From Streptomyces bikiniensis (lineage in GTDB: Bacteria; Actinomycetota; Actinomycetes; Streptomycetales; Streptomycetaceae), in NCBI GenBank assembly GCA_000716465.1, contig JNWL01000018.1:1-64000 (forward strand): a stretch of 64,000 nt of DNA, in the 5' to 3' direction. Numbering within the stretch: position 1 is the stretch's first letter; each line of letters starts with the position of its first letter. Positions 1 through 9,933 of this stretch are shown here, piece after piece. Both the position numbers and the translations under genes were made by a program. The notes under the pieces were generated by a model. That model was not told the origin of the DNA and did no database searches. It worked only from the letters and a program-made list of their open reading frames with translations.

Positions 1-307
1 CCTCCCCCCTCACCGACCCCCCGCCACCCCCTGAGGGGTGACAAGGGTTTTCCCCGTATCGGGTTCACCTCCCCGTTCCCTACTGTCCTCCGCACCGGCA
101 GATATCATCCTCCGCATCGCACCATGACAGGTGCATGTGAAGGGTGGCATCCGCCGGTGACGGCCTTGACCCGGGCCGTCGCGCCGGTGGCGGCGCACGG
201 GCCCCCCAAGCCCAGGGAACGCCGGACCGCGACCCCCACTTCGCCCCGTGTGTGCCCGCGCCGCCGCCACTGCTCCGCAGTTACGTCGTAATCGAAAGGG
301 CCACACC
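1..307. other. Upstream region of the secreted protease
   Basis: I see no credible gene in this stretch; the open frames here are GC-driven shadows. It presumably carries the promoter of the subtilase that follows. The only clear element is the ribosome binding site GAAAGGG at 294-300, seven bases before the TTG start at 308. Confidence 0.5.
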
Positions 308-2140
308 TTGAACGGTTCCAGGCGGAGAGTCATATCCGTGGTCGCGGGCGCCGCGATCCTCGGTGCCGCTGCCACCACCTCCGGGGCGTTCGCCGCCGCC
401 CCGGCCGCTCCCACCCCGAAGCCCGCCCCGGTTTCGCAGGCGATCCAGGCGCTTCCCAGCGCTCCGGTCGAGAAGCTCATCGTCACGTACAAGACCCGGT
501 CCGCCGAGGCCGGTTCCAACGCCGCCGCGAAGAGCGACACGGCCGAGAAGGCCGCGAAGACGGGCGAGAAGCTCTCCTTCGAGCGCCGGCTCGCCGCCGG
601 TTCCGCCCTGGTCGACCTGGGCGACGGCACCACCAAGCAGGACGTCGCGAAGGTCATGGACGCGTTCCGCGCCGACCCGGCCGTCGCCTCCGTCGAGCCC
701 GACATCCGCGCCTACGCGATGGCGGCCACGCCGAACGACACCGAGTACGCCAAGCAGTGGGACCTCTTCGAGGCCACCGGCGGCATGAACGTTCCGGCGG
801 CCTGGGACAAGACGACCGGCTCCGGCGTCACCGTCGCCGTCATCGACACCGGCTACGCCGCCCACTCGGACCTGGCGGCCAACGTCGTCTCCGGTTACGA
901 CTTCATCTCCTCCTCCGCCGACGCCCGCGACAACAACGGTCGCGACGCGGACCCGAAGGACGAAGGCGACTGGAACGCCACCGACAACGAGTGCGGCCTC
1001 GGCTCCAAGGCCTCCAGCTCCTCCTGGCACGGCACCCACGTGGCCGGCACCATCGGCGCCGTCACGAACAACACCAAGGGCATCGCGGGCATCGCGTACA
1101 ACGCGAAGATCCAGCCCGTGCGCGTGCTCGGCAAGTGCGGCGGCTCGTCCGCCGACATCGCCGACGCCATCACCTGGGCCTCCGGCGGCACCGTGCCGGG
1201 CGTCCCGGCCAACCCGACCCCGGCGAAGGTCGTCAACCTGAGCCTGGGCGGCGCGAGCTCGACCTGCCCGAGCGTCTACCAGACCGCCATCAACGGCGCC
1301 GTCTCGCGCGGCACCACCGTCGTCGTGGCCGCGGGCAACAGCAACGCCAACACCTCCGGCTTCACCCCCGCCAACTGCTCGAACGTCATCACCGTGGCGT
1401 CGACCAGCCGCGAGGGCAACCGGTCGTACTACTCCAACTTCGGCACCGCCGTGGACGTGTCCGCGCCCGGTGGCGAGACCCGCCGCGCCACCGACACGCC
1501 CGGCACCGTCACCACCCCCCAGAACGGCATCCTCTCGACGCTGAACTCGGGCACGACGACCCAGGCGGCCGAGAACTACAAGCCCTACCAGGGCACCTCG
1601 ATGGCGGCGCCGCACATCGCCGGCCTCGCCGCCCTCCTGAAGTCGGCCAAGAGCACCCTCACCCCGGCCGACATCGAGTCCGCGATCAAGTCCAACGCCC
1701 GACCGCTGCCGGGCACCTGCTCCGGCGGCTGCGGCGCGGGCATCGCCGACGCGGCGAAGACGGTGAACGCCGTCACCACCACCACGCCGCCGGCCGGCAA
1801 CGTCTTCACCAACGCGACCCGCGTGTCGATCCCGGACAACACCACCGTGTCGTCCCCGATCACCGTCACCGGCCGCACCGGCAACGCGCCCGCCGCCCTC
1901 AAGGTCGGCGTGGACATCAAGCACACCTGGCGCGGGGACCTGGTCGTCGACCTGGTCGCCCCCGACGGCACGGTGCGCAACCTGAAGGCCTCGTCGTCCT
2001 CGGACAGCGCCGACAACGTCGTGACGACCTACACGGTCAACGCGTCGAGCGAGGTCGCCAACGGCACCTGGAAGCTCCAGGTCCGCGATGTGGCCTCGGG
2101 TGACACCGGCTACATCGACGCGTGGAGCCTCACCTTCTGA
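308..2140 (+). CDS. Secreted S8 family serine protease with P-domain
   Basis: This is an extracellular subtilisin-like endopeptidase of about 610 residues. The chosen start is TTG at 308: GAAAGGG lies seven bases upstream and the protein then opens with NGSRRRVISVVAG, a normal signal peptide ending near AFA-AAP; the frame extends upstream to 248 without a better start. After the signal come an inhibitor I9-like propeptide (about residues 50-130) and the peptidase domain. The catalytic triad is visible as Asp in AVIDTGY (about 177), His in HGTHVAGTI (about 240) and Ser in GTSMAAPH (about 428). The last 110 residues form a P/Homo B domain, ending in GTWKLQVRD and a Trp-Ser-Leu-Thr-Phe tail, typical of proprotein-convertase-like streptomycete proteases. 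It stands alone and is followed by a hairpin terminator. The substrate cannot be read from the sequence. Confidence 0.93.
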   Translation: MNGSRRRVISVVAGAAILGAAATTSGAFAAAPAAPTPKPAPVSQAIQALPSAPVEKLIVTYKTRSAEAGSNAAAKSDTAEKAAKTGEKLSFERRLAAGSALVDLGDGTTKQDVAKVMDAFRADPAVASVEPDIRAYAMAATPNDTEYAKQWDLFEATGGMNVPAAWDKTTGSGVTVAVIDTGYAAHSDLAANVVSGYDFISSSADARDNNGRDADPKDEGDWNATDNECGLGSKASSSSWHGTHVAGTIGAVTNNTKGIAGIAYNAKIQPVRVLGKCGGSSADIADAITWASGGTVPGVPANPTPAKVVNLSLGGASSTCPSVYQTAINGAVSRGTTVVVAAGNSNANTSGFTPANCSNVITVASTSREGNRSYYSNFGTAVDVSAPGGETRRATDTPGTVTTPQNGILSTLNSGTTTQAAENYKPYQGTSMAAPHIAGLAALLKSAKSTLTPADIESAIKSNARPLPGTCSGGCGAGIADAAKTVNAVTTTTPPAGNVFTNATRVSIPDNTTVSSPITVTGRTGNAPAALKVGVDIKHTWRGDLVVDLVAPDGTVRNLKASSSSDSADNVVTTYTVNASSEVANGTWKLQVRDVASGDTGYIDAWSLTF

Positions 2141-2196
2141 CGCACCACCGCACTACCCTCGACCCACCCCCCACATCAGCATCATTGCTGGTCAGC

Positions 2197-2228
2197 GACG
2201 CGCTCGTGGTCTACACCACGGGCGCGTC
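2197..2228 (+). terminator. Hairpin terminator after the protease gene
   Basis: A 14-base arm GACGCGCTCGTGGT pairs with ACCACGGGCGCGTC across a CTAC loop with one mismatch. It lies 57 bases after the protease stop, and the next gene starts 140 bases further on. Confidence 0.6.
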
Positions 2229-2367
2229 CTGGCGTTGTGGGAGCGTGCGCGACCGGAGCGCGCTGTCCGTATGCCGGACAAGGGGCCTGGACTCCGCCGG
2301 TGGGCTCCGTATTCTCTGCGCACGGGGCTCGTGGGCCGGGGGCCCGAGCGGCCGGAGGTGGTGGACA

Positions 2368-5300
2368 GTGACGACAGCTCCGCACGTCGCCCTGCGCCCC
2401 GCGGGCGCGGGGACGCATCCCGCGCCGGTGGGCCGCGAAGAGCTCCTCGCCCGGCTGGAACGCGCCCTGCACACCCGGGGCCGCGCCCTGCTCACCGGGC
2501 CCGCCGGCGTCGGCAAGACCGAGGTCGCGCTCGCCGCGGCGGCTCGCGCCGAGGCGCGCGGCGAGACCGTGCTGTGGCTCGCGTCCCTGCCGTCCGACCG
2601 CGAGATACCCGGCGCCTCGGCCGCCGCGCTCGTCGCCTCCGTGGCGGCGACGGTGGCCCTGCCCGGATCCGGGCCCGCCCGCCCCGAACCGTCCGACGCC
2701 TCCGGGCCCGGGGCGTTCGTCCCGGTCCTCCCGGCCCTCGGCGCCCCCAGGACGCCCGCGGACCGGGCCGCCGGAGCGCACCCCGCCCCGGCCCCCGCCG
2801 CCGGAGCGCACACCGCGGATCCGTACGCCGCCGGCCCCCACGCCACCGGTCCGCACACCAGCGGTCCGTACACCACCGGCGTGTTCGCCTCCGGGGCCTT
2901 CGACGAGCTGCCCGGTCCCCAGCGCACCGCCGTCGCCATGCTCTGCCGCGAGGCCCCGATCGACGCGGACGGCTGGGACCCGATCGCGCTGCGCCTCGGC
3001 ATCGCGCAGATCCTGCGCACCCTGACCTGCCGGGGGCCCGTGCTGCTCGTCGTCGACGGGGTCCAGCACGTGGATCCGGACAGCGCGGACCTGCTGCGGT
3101 TCGCCCTCCACCTGGCGCCGCCCGCGCTGCGGGTGGTGGCCGTGGAGACCCCCGAGCCGTACGGGGAGGCCCGCGATCCGTACGGCGAGCCCCACCGCTC
3201 CGAGGACCCGCACGCCAGCCACCTCTGGGTGCCCTCGGAGGCGGACGTGCTGCGCGTCCCGCCGCTGCACGCCGACGAGATCGCCGAGCTCCTCATCCAC
3301 CACCGGCTGCCGTCCCGGATGGCCGGCCGCATCCACCGCGCGAGCGGCGGCAATCCGCGGCTCGCGCTCGCGGTGGGCCGCTCGCTGGCCGACGCGCGGA
3401 CCCCCGTGCACCACGCCGAGGCCCTGACCCTCTCCGGGCGCGCCCGCGACCTGGCGCGCCAGCTCCTGGGCGCCGCGCCGCCCGCCGTACGGGAGACGCT
3501 GCTGCTCGCGGCGCTGGCGCTGCGCCCGTCGGCGACGCTGGTGCGGCGGGCCGGGCGGCCCAACGCGGAGGCCGACCTGGCGGCGGCCGAGCGGGCCGAT
3601 CTGGTGTCGCTGGCCGAGGACGGCTCGGTGACCTTCACCGCCGGTCTGCTGCCCTCCACCCTGGTGCACGACGCCTGCTGGGCCGAGCGGAGCGCCGGGC
3701 ACGCGGCCCTCGCGGAGGTCGTGGACGATCCCGTGGAGGCCGTACGGCACCGGGCGCTCGCCACCGAGAGCCCGGACGAGGAGCTGGCCGCCGAGGTCGC
3801 GGCCGCCGCCGATCTGGCCCGGCGGCGCGGAAACAGCGCGCTCGCCGCCGAACTCGCCCTGCTCGCCGCCGAGTCGACGCCGGGGCGGCACGGCACCCGG
3901 CGGATCGCGCGGCTCGTGGACGCGGCCGAGGAGGCCGCGCGGGCGGCCCGCGCCGACCTGGCGATGCGGGCCGCGACCGATCTGCTCGCCCGGGACGCGG
4001 AGCCCGCCGACCGGGTGCGGGCGCGGCTCGCCGTGCTCGACACGGCGGGCCAGGGCCTGACCGGCCTGGACGAGATGTACGTCCACGCCATGGAGGACTC
4101 CGAGGGCGACACCGCCCTGCGGGCCGCCGTGCAGCTCCGGCTCGCCGTCAAGTACGTGCTCGCGGACGGCGATCCGCACCGCTCGCGGACGGCGGCGGTC
4201 GAATCGGCCGCGCTGGCCGCGTCGATGGGCGACCCGCGCACGGCCGCGCAGGCGCTGACCGTGCAGGCGCGGATGGAACGGGCGCTCGGCTCGCCGGACG
4301 CGGATGCCGTACTCGCCCGGGCGCGGGCCCTGGAGCTGGCCGAGCGGCCCCTCGGCATCCGCAACGCCGCCCAGATCCTGACGATCCGCCACGCCCTGTT
4401 CGACGACCGGCTCGTGGAGGCCCGCGACGAGCTGGGGGCGCTGCTTCCGCTGGTGCAGCGGCGCGGCTCCGTCGAGGACGCCATCGAGCTGTTCCGCACG
4501 CTGGCAGAGATCGAGTCCCGGATCGGCCCGTGCGCGGCGGCGCTCGCCCACGCCGGGCAGTCCCTCGCCCTCACCCTGGAGGCGGGGCTCTCCCCCGGGC
4601 CCGCCTGGTACGCGCTCGCGCTCGCGGAGACGGCGGGCGGCAGCTTCGCGCGGGCCGCGAGCTACGCGCGCCGCAGCGTGCAGGCCTCGGAGGAGGAGGG
4701 CGACCGGGTCTTCCTCTCCCGCAGCCGGTACGCGCTCGGCCGGGTCCAGCTGGTCAACGGGGACGTGGCGGCCGCCCTGGAGACCCTGCGGCGGGTGCAG
4801 GCCGACGAGCGCGCGCAGTCGACCGTGGACCCGTCGATGCTCCGCTGGCACGAGGAGCTGGCCGAGGCGCTGCTCGCGAACGACGCCGCCGGCGAGGCCC
4901 TGGCGCTGCTCGCGGAGGTGCGGCCGGTGGCGGAGCGCCTCGGGCGGTCCACGGTCCTGCTCGGCTGCGACCGGGCGTACGCCCTGTGCCTGGCGGCCGA
5001 GGGGCGTACGGATGAGGCGGCGGAGCTGCTGACCCGTACGGCCGGGGAGTTCGGGCGGGCGGGGCTGCCGCTCGAGCGGGGCCGGGCGCTGATCGCCCTG
5101 GCCCGGGTGGAGCGCCGCCGGAGGCGCCGGTCGGCGGCGCAGAGCGCCCTGCACGAGGCGGCGTCGGTGTTCGAGCGGGTCGGGGCGGCGCCGTGGCTGG
5201 CCCTGGCGGGCGAGACCCCGGCGGGCGAGGGTCCGGCGGGCGGGCCGGTGGGCGAGGAGACCGCTCCCGCGCTCTCCTCCCTCACGGAGGCGGAGCTGCG

Positions 5301-5454
5301 CCTGGCCCGGCTGGTGGGCCAGGGCGCCAGCAACCAGGAGGCGGCGGCGAAGCTGTACCTGAGCGTGAAGACGGTCGAGGCGCGGCTCACCCGCATCTAC
5401 CAGAAGCTCGACGTCCGCTCCCGTGCCCAACTGGCCACGGCCCTCAGGCCGTAA
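2368..5454 (+). CDS. Large AAA-type ATPase / LuxR family transcriptional regulator
   Basis: This is a transcription factor of about 1028 residues with LAL/MalT-like architecture. The start is GTG at 2368, eight bases after GGAGGT at 2354-2359; the longer frame upstream has no ribosome site. An N-terminal ATPase domain carries Walker A GPAGVGKTE (about residues 44-52) and Walker B PVLLVVDGVQHVD (about 225-237). A long helical middle region resembles TPR-like sensor domains. The last 60 residues are a LuxR helix-turn-helix (LTEAELRLARLVGQG, then KTVEARLTRIYQKL). Between Walker A and B lies a low-complexity insert of GPHxxGPY-type repeats, absent from compact family members. The inducer and targets are unknown; the neighbouring protease and Gre-like genes are not obviously linked to it. 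Confidence 0.85.
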   Translation: MTTAPHVALRPAGAGTHPAPVGREELLARLERALHTRGRALLTGPAGVGKTEVALAAAARAEARGETVLWLASLPSDREIPGASAAALVASVAATVALPGSGPARPEPSDASGPGAFVPVLPALGAPRTPADRAAGAHPAPAPAAGAHTADPYAAGPHATGPHTSGPYTTGVFASGAFDELPGPQRTAVAMLCREAPIDADGWDPIALRLGIAQILRTLTCRGPVLLVVDGVQHVDPDSADLLRFALHLAPPALRVVAVETPEPYGEARDPYGEPHRSEDPHASHLWVPSEADVLRVPPLHADEIAELLIHHRLPSRMAGRIHRASGGNPRLALAVGRSLADARTPVHHAEALTLSGRARDLARQLLGAAPPAVRETLLLAALALRPSATLVRRAGRPNAEADLAAAERADLVSLAEDGSVTFTAGLLPSTLVHDACWAERSAGHAALAEVVDDPVEAVRHRALATESPDEELAAEVAAAADLARRRGNSALAAELALLAAESTPGRHGTRRIARLVDAAEEAARAARADLAMRAATDLLARDAEPADRVRARLAVLDTAGQGLTGLDEMYVHAMEDSEGDTALRAAVQLRLAVKYVLADGDPHRSRTAAVESAALAASMGDPRTAAQALTVQARMERALGSPDADAVLARARALELAERPLGIRNAAQILTIRHALFDDRLVEARDELGALLPLVQRRGSVEDAIELFRTLAEIESRIGPCAAALAHAGQSLALTLEAGLSPGPAWYALALAETAGGSFARAASYARRSVQASEEEGDRVFLSRSRYALGRVQLVNGDVAAALETLRRVQADERAQSTVDPSMLRWHEELAEALLANDAAGEALALLAEVRPVAERLGRSTVLLGCDRAYALCLAAEGRTDEAAELLTRTAGEFGRAGLPLERGRALIALARVERRRRRRSAAQSALHEAASVFERVGAAPWLALAGETPAGEGPAGGPVGEETAPALSSLTEAELRLARLVGQGASNQEAAAKLYLSVKTVEARLTRIYQKLDVRSRAQLATALRP

Positions 5455-5643
5455 GCGCCGTGAGTGCCGCAAGCGCCGCGCCACCCGTGAACGTCACGGC
5501 GTGGACGCCCCGGGCGAGCGGCGCGGGCGTGCCGACCTCCCGCGACACCACGCCGGTCCCGCACCCTGCCTGATAACGTCATGACTTAACCATCTGGGGC
5601 ATTTGCGGCATATGTCCGCATCCTCGTCTGAACGGGAGCAGCA

Positions 5644-6108
5644 ATGACCGGTGGACCCGAGCCCATCGACGCCGACGCCCGCACGGCGCTGGAGAAGGAG
5701 CTCGCCGAGCTGCGCGCCGAGCGCGACTCCGTCGCCGCCACCCTGCGGGACGGCGGCGGCGACCAGACGGGCGACAGGGCCGATCAGGCCGACGAGTTGA
5801 TGCGGGCCGACGAGGCCGACCGGCTGAACGGGCGCATCCGGGAGATCGAGGACCGGCTGGAGGCCGCCTCCGCCGCCGCGCCCCCGGCCGCCGGCACGGT
5901 CGGCGTCGGCAGCAGCGTGACCGTGCGGTTCGACGACGGCACCGAGTCCACCGTGCAGATCGCCGAGCTGGCCGACGCGCTCGACTCCTCCCTGGTGACC
6001 GGCGACAGCCCGCTCGGGAAGGCGCTGCTCGGCCACGGCGCCGGCGACACCGTCACGTACGAGACGCCCGGGGGCCGGGCGACCGCGACCGTGGTCTCGA
6101 TCGGCTGA
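5644..6108 (+). CDS. GreA/GreB-like elongation factor family protein
   Basis: This 154-residue protein has an N-terminal charged coiled coil (about residues 10-80) and a C-terminal GreA/GreB-type FKBP-like domain (SSVTVRFDDGTE, then SPLGKALLGHGAGDTVTYETPGG, abbreviated here to its ends). True Gre factors insert their coiled coil into the RNA polymerase secondary channel to rescue backtracked complexes. This divergent paralogue could do that or act as an anti-factor, as described for some actinobacterial Gre homologues. The ATG at 5644 is preceded by GGGAGCAGCA. It is transcribed alone; I infer RNA polymerase binding from the fold only. Confidence 0.82.
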   Translation: MTGGPEPIDADARTALEKELAELRAERDSVAATLRDGGGDQTGDRADQADELMRADEADRLNGRIREIEDRLEAASAAAPPAAGTVGVGSSVTVRFDDGTESTVQIAELADALDSSLVTGDSPLGKALLGHGAGDTVTYETPGGRATATVVSIG

Positions 6109-6529
6109 CGGCACCGGGCCGGAGGCCGACACCGGACACGGACAGGAGCAGGCGCGGTTCGGGGAGGCCGACCGCAAGGGCGGGCCCGGACACACCGTCC
6201 TGGTGACCCTCGTCTTCGCCGCGCCGGTCACCAAGGTCACCTGCACAGTCGGCGGCGACGACGCGGTCCGCGACGTGCTCGCGGGCCGGAGCCGGCGAAC
6301 CGGCCGGACGTCCTGCTCGGCATGGTGATCACCGATCAGGACGATCGCGCGGAGCCCGGCGGTGGAGGCGTCGGTGTCCGAGACCTGGTGGGTCGTGCCG
6401 GGTCGAAGCCGAAGGATCCGGGGCGGGCGGCAGCCGAGTGGCATGCGGATGGGGGCGGACATAGCCTGCCCGAAGGAGCTGTTCCGTCTCGTACCGCCCG
6501 TGCCCCGTGGGGCGAGAGGGTGAGGAACC
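6109..6529. other. Gene-free region before the YdeP-like oxidoreductase
   Basis: No supported gene is seen. A short plus-strand stretch around 6190-6280 would read TVLVTLVFAAPVTKVT, which looks protein-like but has no start and is soon interrupted, so it may be a decayed fragment or chance. The region presumably holds the promoter for the oxidoreductase beginning at 6530. Confidence 0.35.
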
Positions 6530-8875
6530 TTGAGCACCGACCAGGAGAAGCCGGAGACCCTTCAGGAGACTTCCGGGAGCCTGGAGCCCCGTGGGGGACC
6601 GGCCCCCGGGGGCGACCCGGAGTTCCGCCCGTACCACCACCCCGCCGCCGGCTGGGGCGCCGCCAGGAGCGTGACCGGCTTCATGGTGCGCGAGGGCGCC
6701 CCCCCGCTCGACGGGCCCCGGGCGATCATGAAGATGAACCACGAGAACGGCGGGTTCGACTGCCCCGGCTGCGCCTGGCCCGACGACACCAAGGGCCTGC
6801 ACCTGGACATCTGCGAGAACGGGATCAAGCACGTCACCTGGGAGATGACCCGCAAGCGGGTCGGGCGCGAGTTCTTCGCCGCCCACTCGGTGACCGAGCT
6901 CGACGGGTGGAGCGACCACGCCCTGGAGAACGAGGGCCGGCTCACCGAGCCGATGGTCTACGACCCGAAGACCGACCACTACGTGCCGATCACCTGGAAG
7001 GGCGCCTTCGACCTCGTCGGCCGTACGCTGCGCGGCCTCGGCCACCCGGACGAGGCGACCTTCTACACCTCCGGCCGGCTCGGCAACGAGGCCTCCTTCC
7101 TCTACCAGCTGATGGCCCGCGAACTGGGCACCAACAACCTGCCCGACTGCTCCAACATGTGCCACGAGGCCAGCGGCCGGGCCCTGCAGACGGCGCTGGG
7201 GACCGGAAAGGGCACGGTGGACCTGGAGGACTGGCAGACCGCCGACGCGCTCTTCGTCATCGGCGTCAACGCCGCCTCCAACGCGCCCCGGATGCTGACC
7301 TCCCTCACGGAGGCGTACCACCGCGGCGCGCAGATCGTGCACGTCAACCCGCTGGTCGAGGCGGCGGCCGGGCGCGCGATCATCCCGCACGACTTCAAGG
7401 ACATGGCCACCTTCCGCTCCACCCGCACCGGCACCCTCGACCTCCAGGTGCGCATCGGCGGCGACATGGCGCTGCTGCGGGGCATGGCCAAGGCGGTCCT
7501 GGAGCAGTCCGCGACCGACCCCAAGGCCCTGGACGAGGAGTTCATCGAGCGGCACACCACCGGTTTCGAGGAGTACCGGGCGCTGTGCGAGGCGACCCCG
7601 TGGGAGGAGCTGGAGACCCAGTCGGGGCTGAGCCGGGACGACATCCTGAAGGCGGCCCGCGTCTACCGCGAGGCCGACCGCTCGATCATCAGCTGGTGCC
7701 TGGGCGTCACCCAGCACGAGCACGGCGTCGACACCGTCCGCGAGATCGTCAACCTGCTGCTGCTCCGCGGCAACCTGGGCCGCGAGGGCGCCGGCCCCTC
7801 CCCCGTGCGCGGGCACAGCAACGTCCAGGGCAACCGCACCTGCGGCATCGACCACCGCCCCGGCGAAGGATTCCTCGACCGGCTCGCCGAGGTCTGCGGC
7901 ATCGACCCGCCGCGCGAGCACGGCAAGGACACCGTCGCGAGCATCCGGGCCATGCGCGAAGGGGAGATCAAGGTCTTCGTCGGCATGGGCGGCAACTTCG
8001 CGCTCGCGGCCCCCGACACCACGGCCACCCACGAGGCGCTGCGCACCTGCGAGCTGACCGTCCAGGTCAGCACCAAGCTGAACCGCAGCCACGTCGTGCA
8101 CGGGCGGCGGGCGCTGATCCTGCCCTGCCTGGGCCGGACCGAGAAGGACCACCAGCGCAAGGGGATCCAGAGCACCTCGGTCGAGGACTCGATGAGCATG
8201 GTGCACCTGTCGGTCGGCATGAAGCGCCCCGCCTCGCCGCACCTGCTCTCCGAGCCGGCGATCATCGCGGGCATGGCCCGGGCCGCGCTGCCGGACAGCC
8301 CCACGCCGTGGGAGTGGTACGTCGAGGACTACGACCGCATCCGGGACACCATGGCCCGGGTGCTCGACGGCTTCGAGGACTTCAACCGGCGGGTGCGCCT
8401 GCCGCTCGGCTTCCGCATCAGGCAGCCCGCCCGCGAGCTGGTCTTCCTCACGGAGTCCGGCCGGGCCGGGTTCTCCTCCTCCGCGCTGCCCGACGTGGTG
8501 CCCGCCCCCGGTGAGCTGGCCCTGGGCACCATGCGCTCCCACGACCAGTGGAACACCACGATCTACTCCGACGACGACCGCTACCGGGGCGTCAGGAACC
8601 TGCGCACGCTCGTCTTCATGAACCGGGCCGACATGCGCGAGCGCGGCATCGCCGACATGGGGCCCGTGGACGTCACGAGCACCGCGCGGGACGGCAGCCA
8701 CCGGCGGCTGAACGGCTACCTCGCCGTCCCCTACGACATCCCCCGGGGGTGCGCGGCCGGCTACATGCCCGAGATGAACGTGCTGTGCGCGCTGGACGAC
8801 CACAGCACCCAGAGCGACCAGCCGATCATGAAGCACGTCAGGGTCACCATCGTTCCGGCGGATGCTCCCGCGTGA
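6530..8875 (+). CDS. FdhF/YdeP family molybdopterin oxidoreductase
   Basis: This 781-residue molybdopterin-dependent oxidoreductase of the formate-dehydrogenase-alpha/YdeP family is probably cytoplasmic, with no Tat signal visible. The start is TTG at 6530 behind GAGGGTGAGG. The family marker GGFDCPGCAWPD lies near residue 70 and PDCSNMCHEASG near residue 205; the Cys of SNMCHEA sits where FdhF has its molybdenum-ligating Sec/Cys. Later come the cofactor-binding segments (GGNFALAAPDT; RSHVVHGRRALILPCL) and a C-terminal dinucleotide-binding domain ending in NVLCALDDHSTQSDQP. FdhD, which sulfurates the cofactor of formate dehydrogenases, is encoded next in the same direction, supporting a formate-dehydrogenase-like mechanism. 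The substrate is unknown; E. coli YdeP is linked to acid resistance. Confidence 0.9.
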   Translation: MSTDQEKPETLQETSGSLEPRGGPAPGGDPEFRPYHHPAAGWGAARSVTGFMVREGAPPLDGPRAIMKMNHENGGFDCPGCAWPDDTKGLHLDICENGIKHVTWEMTRKRVGREFFAAHSVTELDGWSDHALENEGRLTEPMVYDPKTDHYVPITWKGAFDLVGRTLRGLGHPDEATFYTSGRLGNEASFLYQLMARELGTNNLPDCSNMCHEASGRALQTALGTGKGTVDLEDWQTADALFVIGVNAASNAPRMLTSLTEAYHRGAQIVHVNPLVEAAAGRAIIPHDFKDMATFRSTRTGTLDLQVRIGGDMALLRGMAKAVLEQSATDPKALDEEFIERHTTGFEEYRALCEATPWEELETQSGLSRDDILKAARVYREADRSIISWCLGVTQHEHGVDTVREIVNLLLLRGNLGREGAGPSPVRGHSNVQGNRTCGIDHRPGEGFLDRLAEVCGIDPPREHGKDTVASIRAMREGEIKVFVGMGGNFALAAPDTTATHEALRTCELTVQVSTKLNRSHVVHGRRALILPCLGRTEKDHQRKGIQSTSVEDSMSMVHLSVGMKRPASPHLLSEPAIIAGMARAALPDSPTPWEWYVEDYDRIRDTMARVLDGFEDFNRRVRLPLGFRIRQPARELVFLTESGRAGFSSSALPDVVPAPGELALGTMRSHDQWNTTIYSDDDRYRGVRNLRTLVFMNRADMRERGIADMGPVDVTSTARDGSHRRLNGYLAVPYDIPRGCAAGYMPEMNVLCALDDHSTQSDQPIMKHVRVTIVPADAPA

Positions 8876-9026
8876 CCGCGTGACGGCAGGGGCACGGCCC
8901 CGGGACGCACCCCGCGTCGCGCGCGTCCCTCCCCGGACGGCTACCGTCGGCGGTCGGGCGGCGTGACACCGCGGCCCCGGGATCCGGCGTCCGGTCCACC
9001 GGCCGGAGCCAGAGGGAGGAAGAACC

Positions 9027-9863
9027 ATGGGACGAGTGACCGCGCGGCGGCGCGTCCTGCGCGTGCGGGAGGGAGGGGCCTCCTACCGCCCGGACACGCT
9101 GGCCGCCGAGGAGCCGATGGAGATCCGGGTCGGCGGACGTCCGCTGACCGTGACGATGCGCACCCCGGGCGACGACTTCGACCTCGCGGCCGGGTTCCTG
9201 GTGAGCGAGGGCGTGGTGCACGCGGCCGGGGACGTGGCCGGGATCCGGTACTGCGCGGGCGCCACCTCCGACGGCGGCAACACGTACAACGTCGTCGACG
9301 TGGTCCTGGCCCCCGGCGTGGCCGCCCCCGACGCCTCCCTGGAGCGGAACTTCTACACGACGTCCTCGTGCGGCCTGTGCGGCAAGGCGAGCCTGGACGC
9401 GGTGCGCACGACGGCCGCCTGGTCGGTGGCGGAGGACCCGCTGCGGATCGGGGCGGAGGTGCTCACGGCTCTGCCCGACCGGCTGCGGGCGGCCCAGCGG
9501 GTCTTCGACAGCACGGGCGGGCTGCACGCGGCCGGGCTCTTCTCGGCCGAGGGCGAACTGCTGTGCCTGCGGGAGGACGTGGGCCGGCACAACGCCGTGG
9601 ACAAGGTCGTCGGGCACGCCCTGCGTTCGGGGCTGCTGCCGCTGCGCGGCACGGTCCTGATGGTGAGCGGCCGGGCATCCTTCGAGCTGGTGCAGAAGGC
9701 GGTGATGGCGGGGATCCCGATGCTCGCGGCCGTCTCCGCGCCGTCCTCGCTCGCCGTGGACCTGGCGGCGGAGAGCGGTCTCACCCTGGTCGGGTTCCTG
9801 CGCGGCACGTCGATGAACGTGTACTGCGGGGACGAGCGCCTGGAGACCGTGCCGGTGGCCTGA
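9027..9863 (+). CDS. fdhD: Formate dehydrogenase accessory sulfurtransferase FdhD
   Basis: FdhD (278 residues) passes sulfur from a cysteine desulfurase to the molybdenum cofactor of formate-dehydrogenase-type enzymes. The CXXC active-site motif is seen in SSCGLCGKASLD (about residues 113-124), followed by family blocks GGLHAAGLF, LREDVGRHNAVDKV and VSGRASFELVQK. The ATG at 9027 follows a strong GAGGGAGGAAG site. It lies 151 bases after the YdeP-like oxidoreductase, its likely client. Nothing is unusual in length or motifs. Confidence 0.96.
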   Translation: MGRVTARRRVLRVREGGASYRPDTLAAEEPMEIRVGGRPLTVTMRTPGDDFDLAAGFLVSEGVVHAAGDVAGIRYCAGATSDGGNTYNVVDVVLAPGVAAPDASLERNFYTTSSCGLCGKASLDAVRTTAAWSVAEDPLRIGAEVLTALPDRLRAAQRVFDSTGGLHAAGLFSAEGELLCLREDVGRHNAVDKVVGHALRSGLLPLRGTVLMVSGRASFELVQKAVMAGIPMLAAVSAPSSLAVDLAAESGLTLVGFLRGTSMNVYCGDERLETVPVA

Positions 9864-9879
9864 GACCGGCCACCGGGGG

Positions 9880-9920
9880 CCGCGCGGGCGGTCCGGCACG
9901 CCGGAGTGCCGCCCGCGCGG
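9880..9920. terminator. Bidirectional terminator between fdhD and clp
   Basis: The arm CGCGCGGGCGG (9881-9891) pairs with CCGCCCGCGCG (9909-9919), with a smaller TCCGGC/GCCGGA hairpin nested in the loop. It lies between two convergent genes and can serve both. Confidence 0.65.
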
Positions 9921-9933
9921 GCGCCCGGCGCCC

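Noticed and set aside
281..1924. 547-codon open frame on the minus strand opposite the protease
   Set aside because: Gly/Arg/Val-rich shadow caused by high GC; the plus-strand frame has a signal peptide, full catalytic triad and ribosome site.
2182..5484. 1100-codon minus-strand frame opposite the LuxR regulator
   Set aside because: Composition is Arg/Gly/Gln-rich with no domain; it mirrors the codon pattern of the real plus-strand gene.
6329..9028. 899-codon minus-strand frame opposite the YdeP-like gene
   Set aside because: A shadow without motifs; the plus strand carries clear molybdopterin-enzyme blocks.
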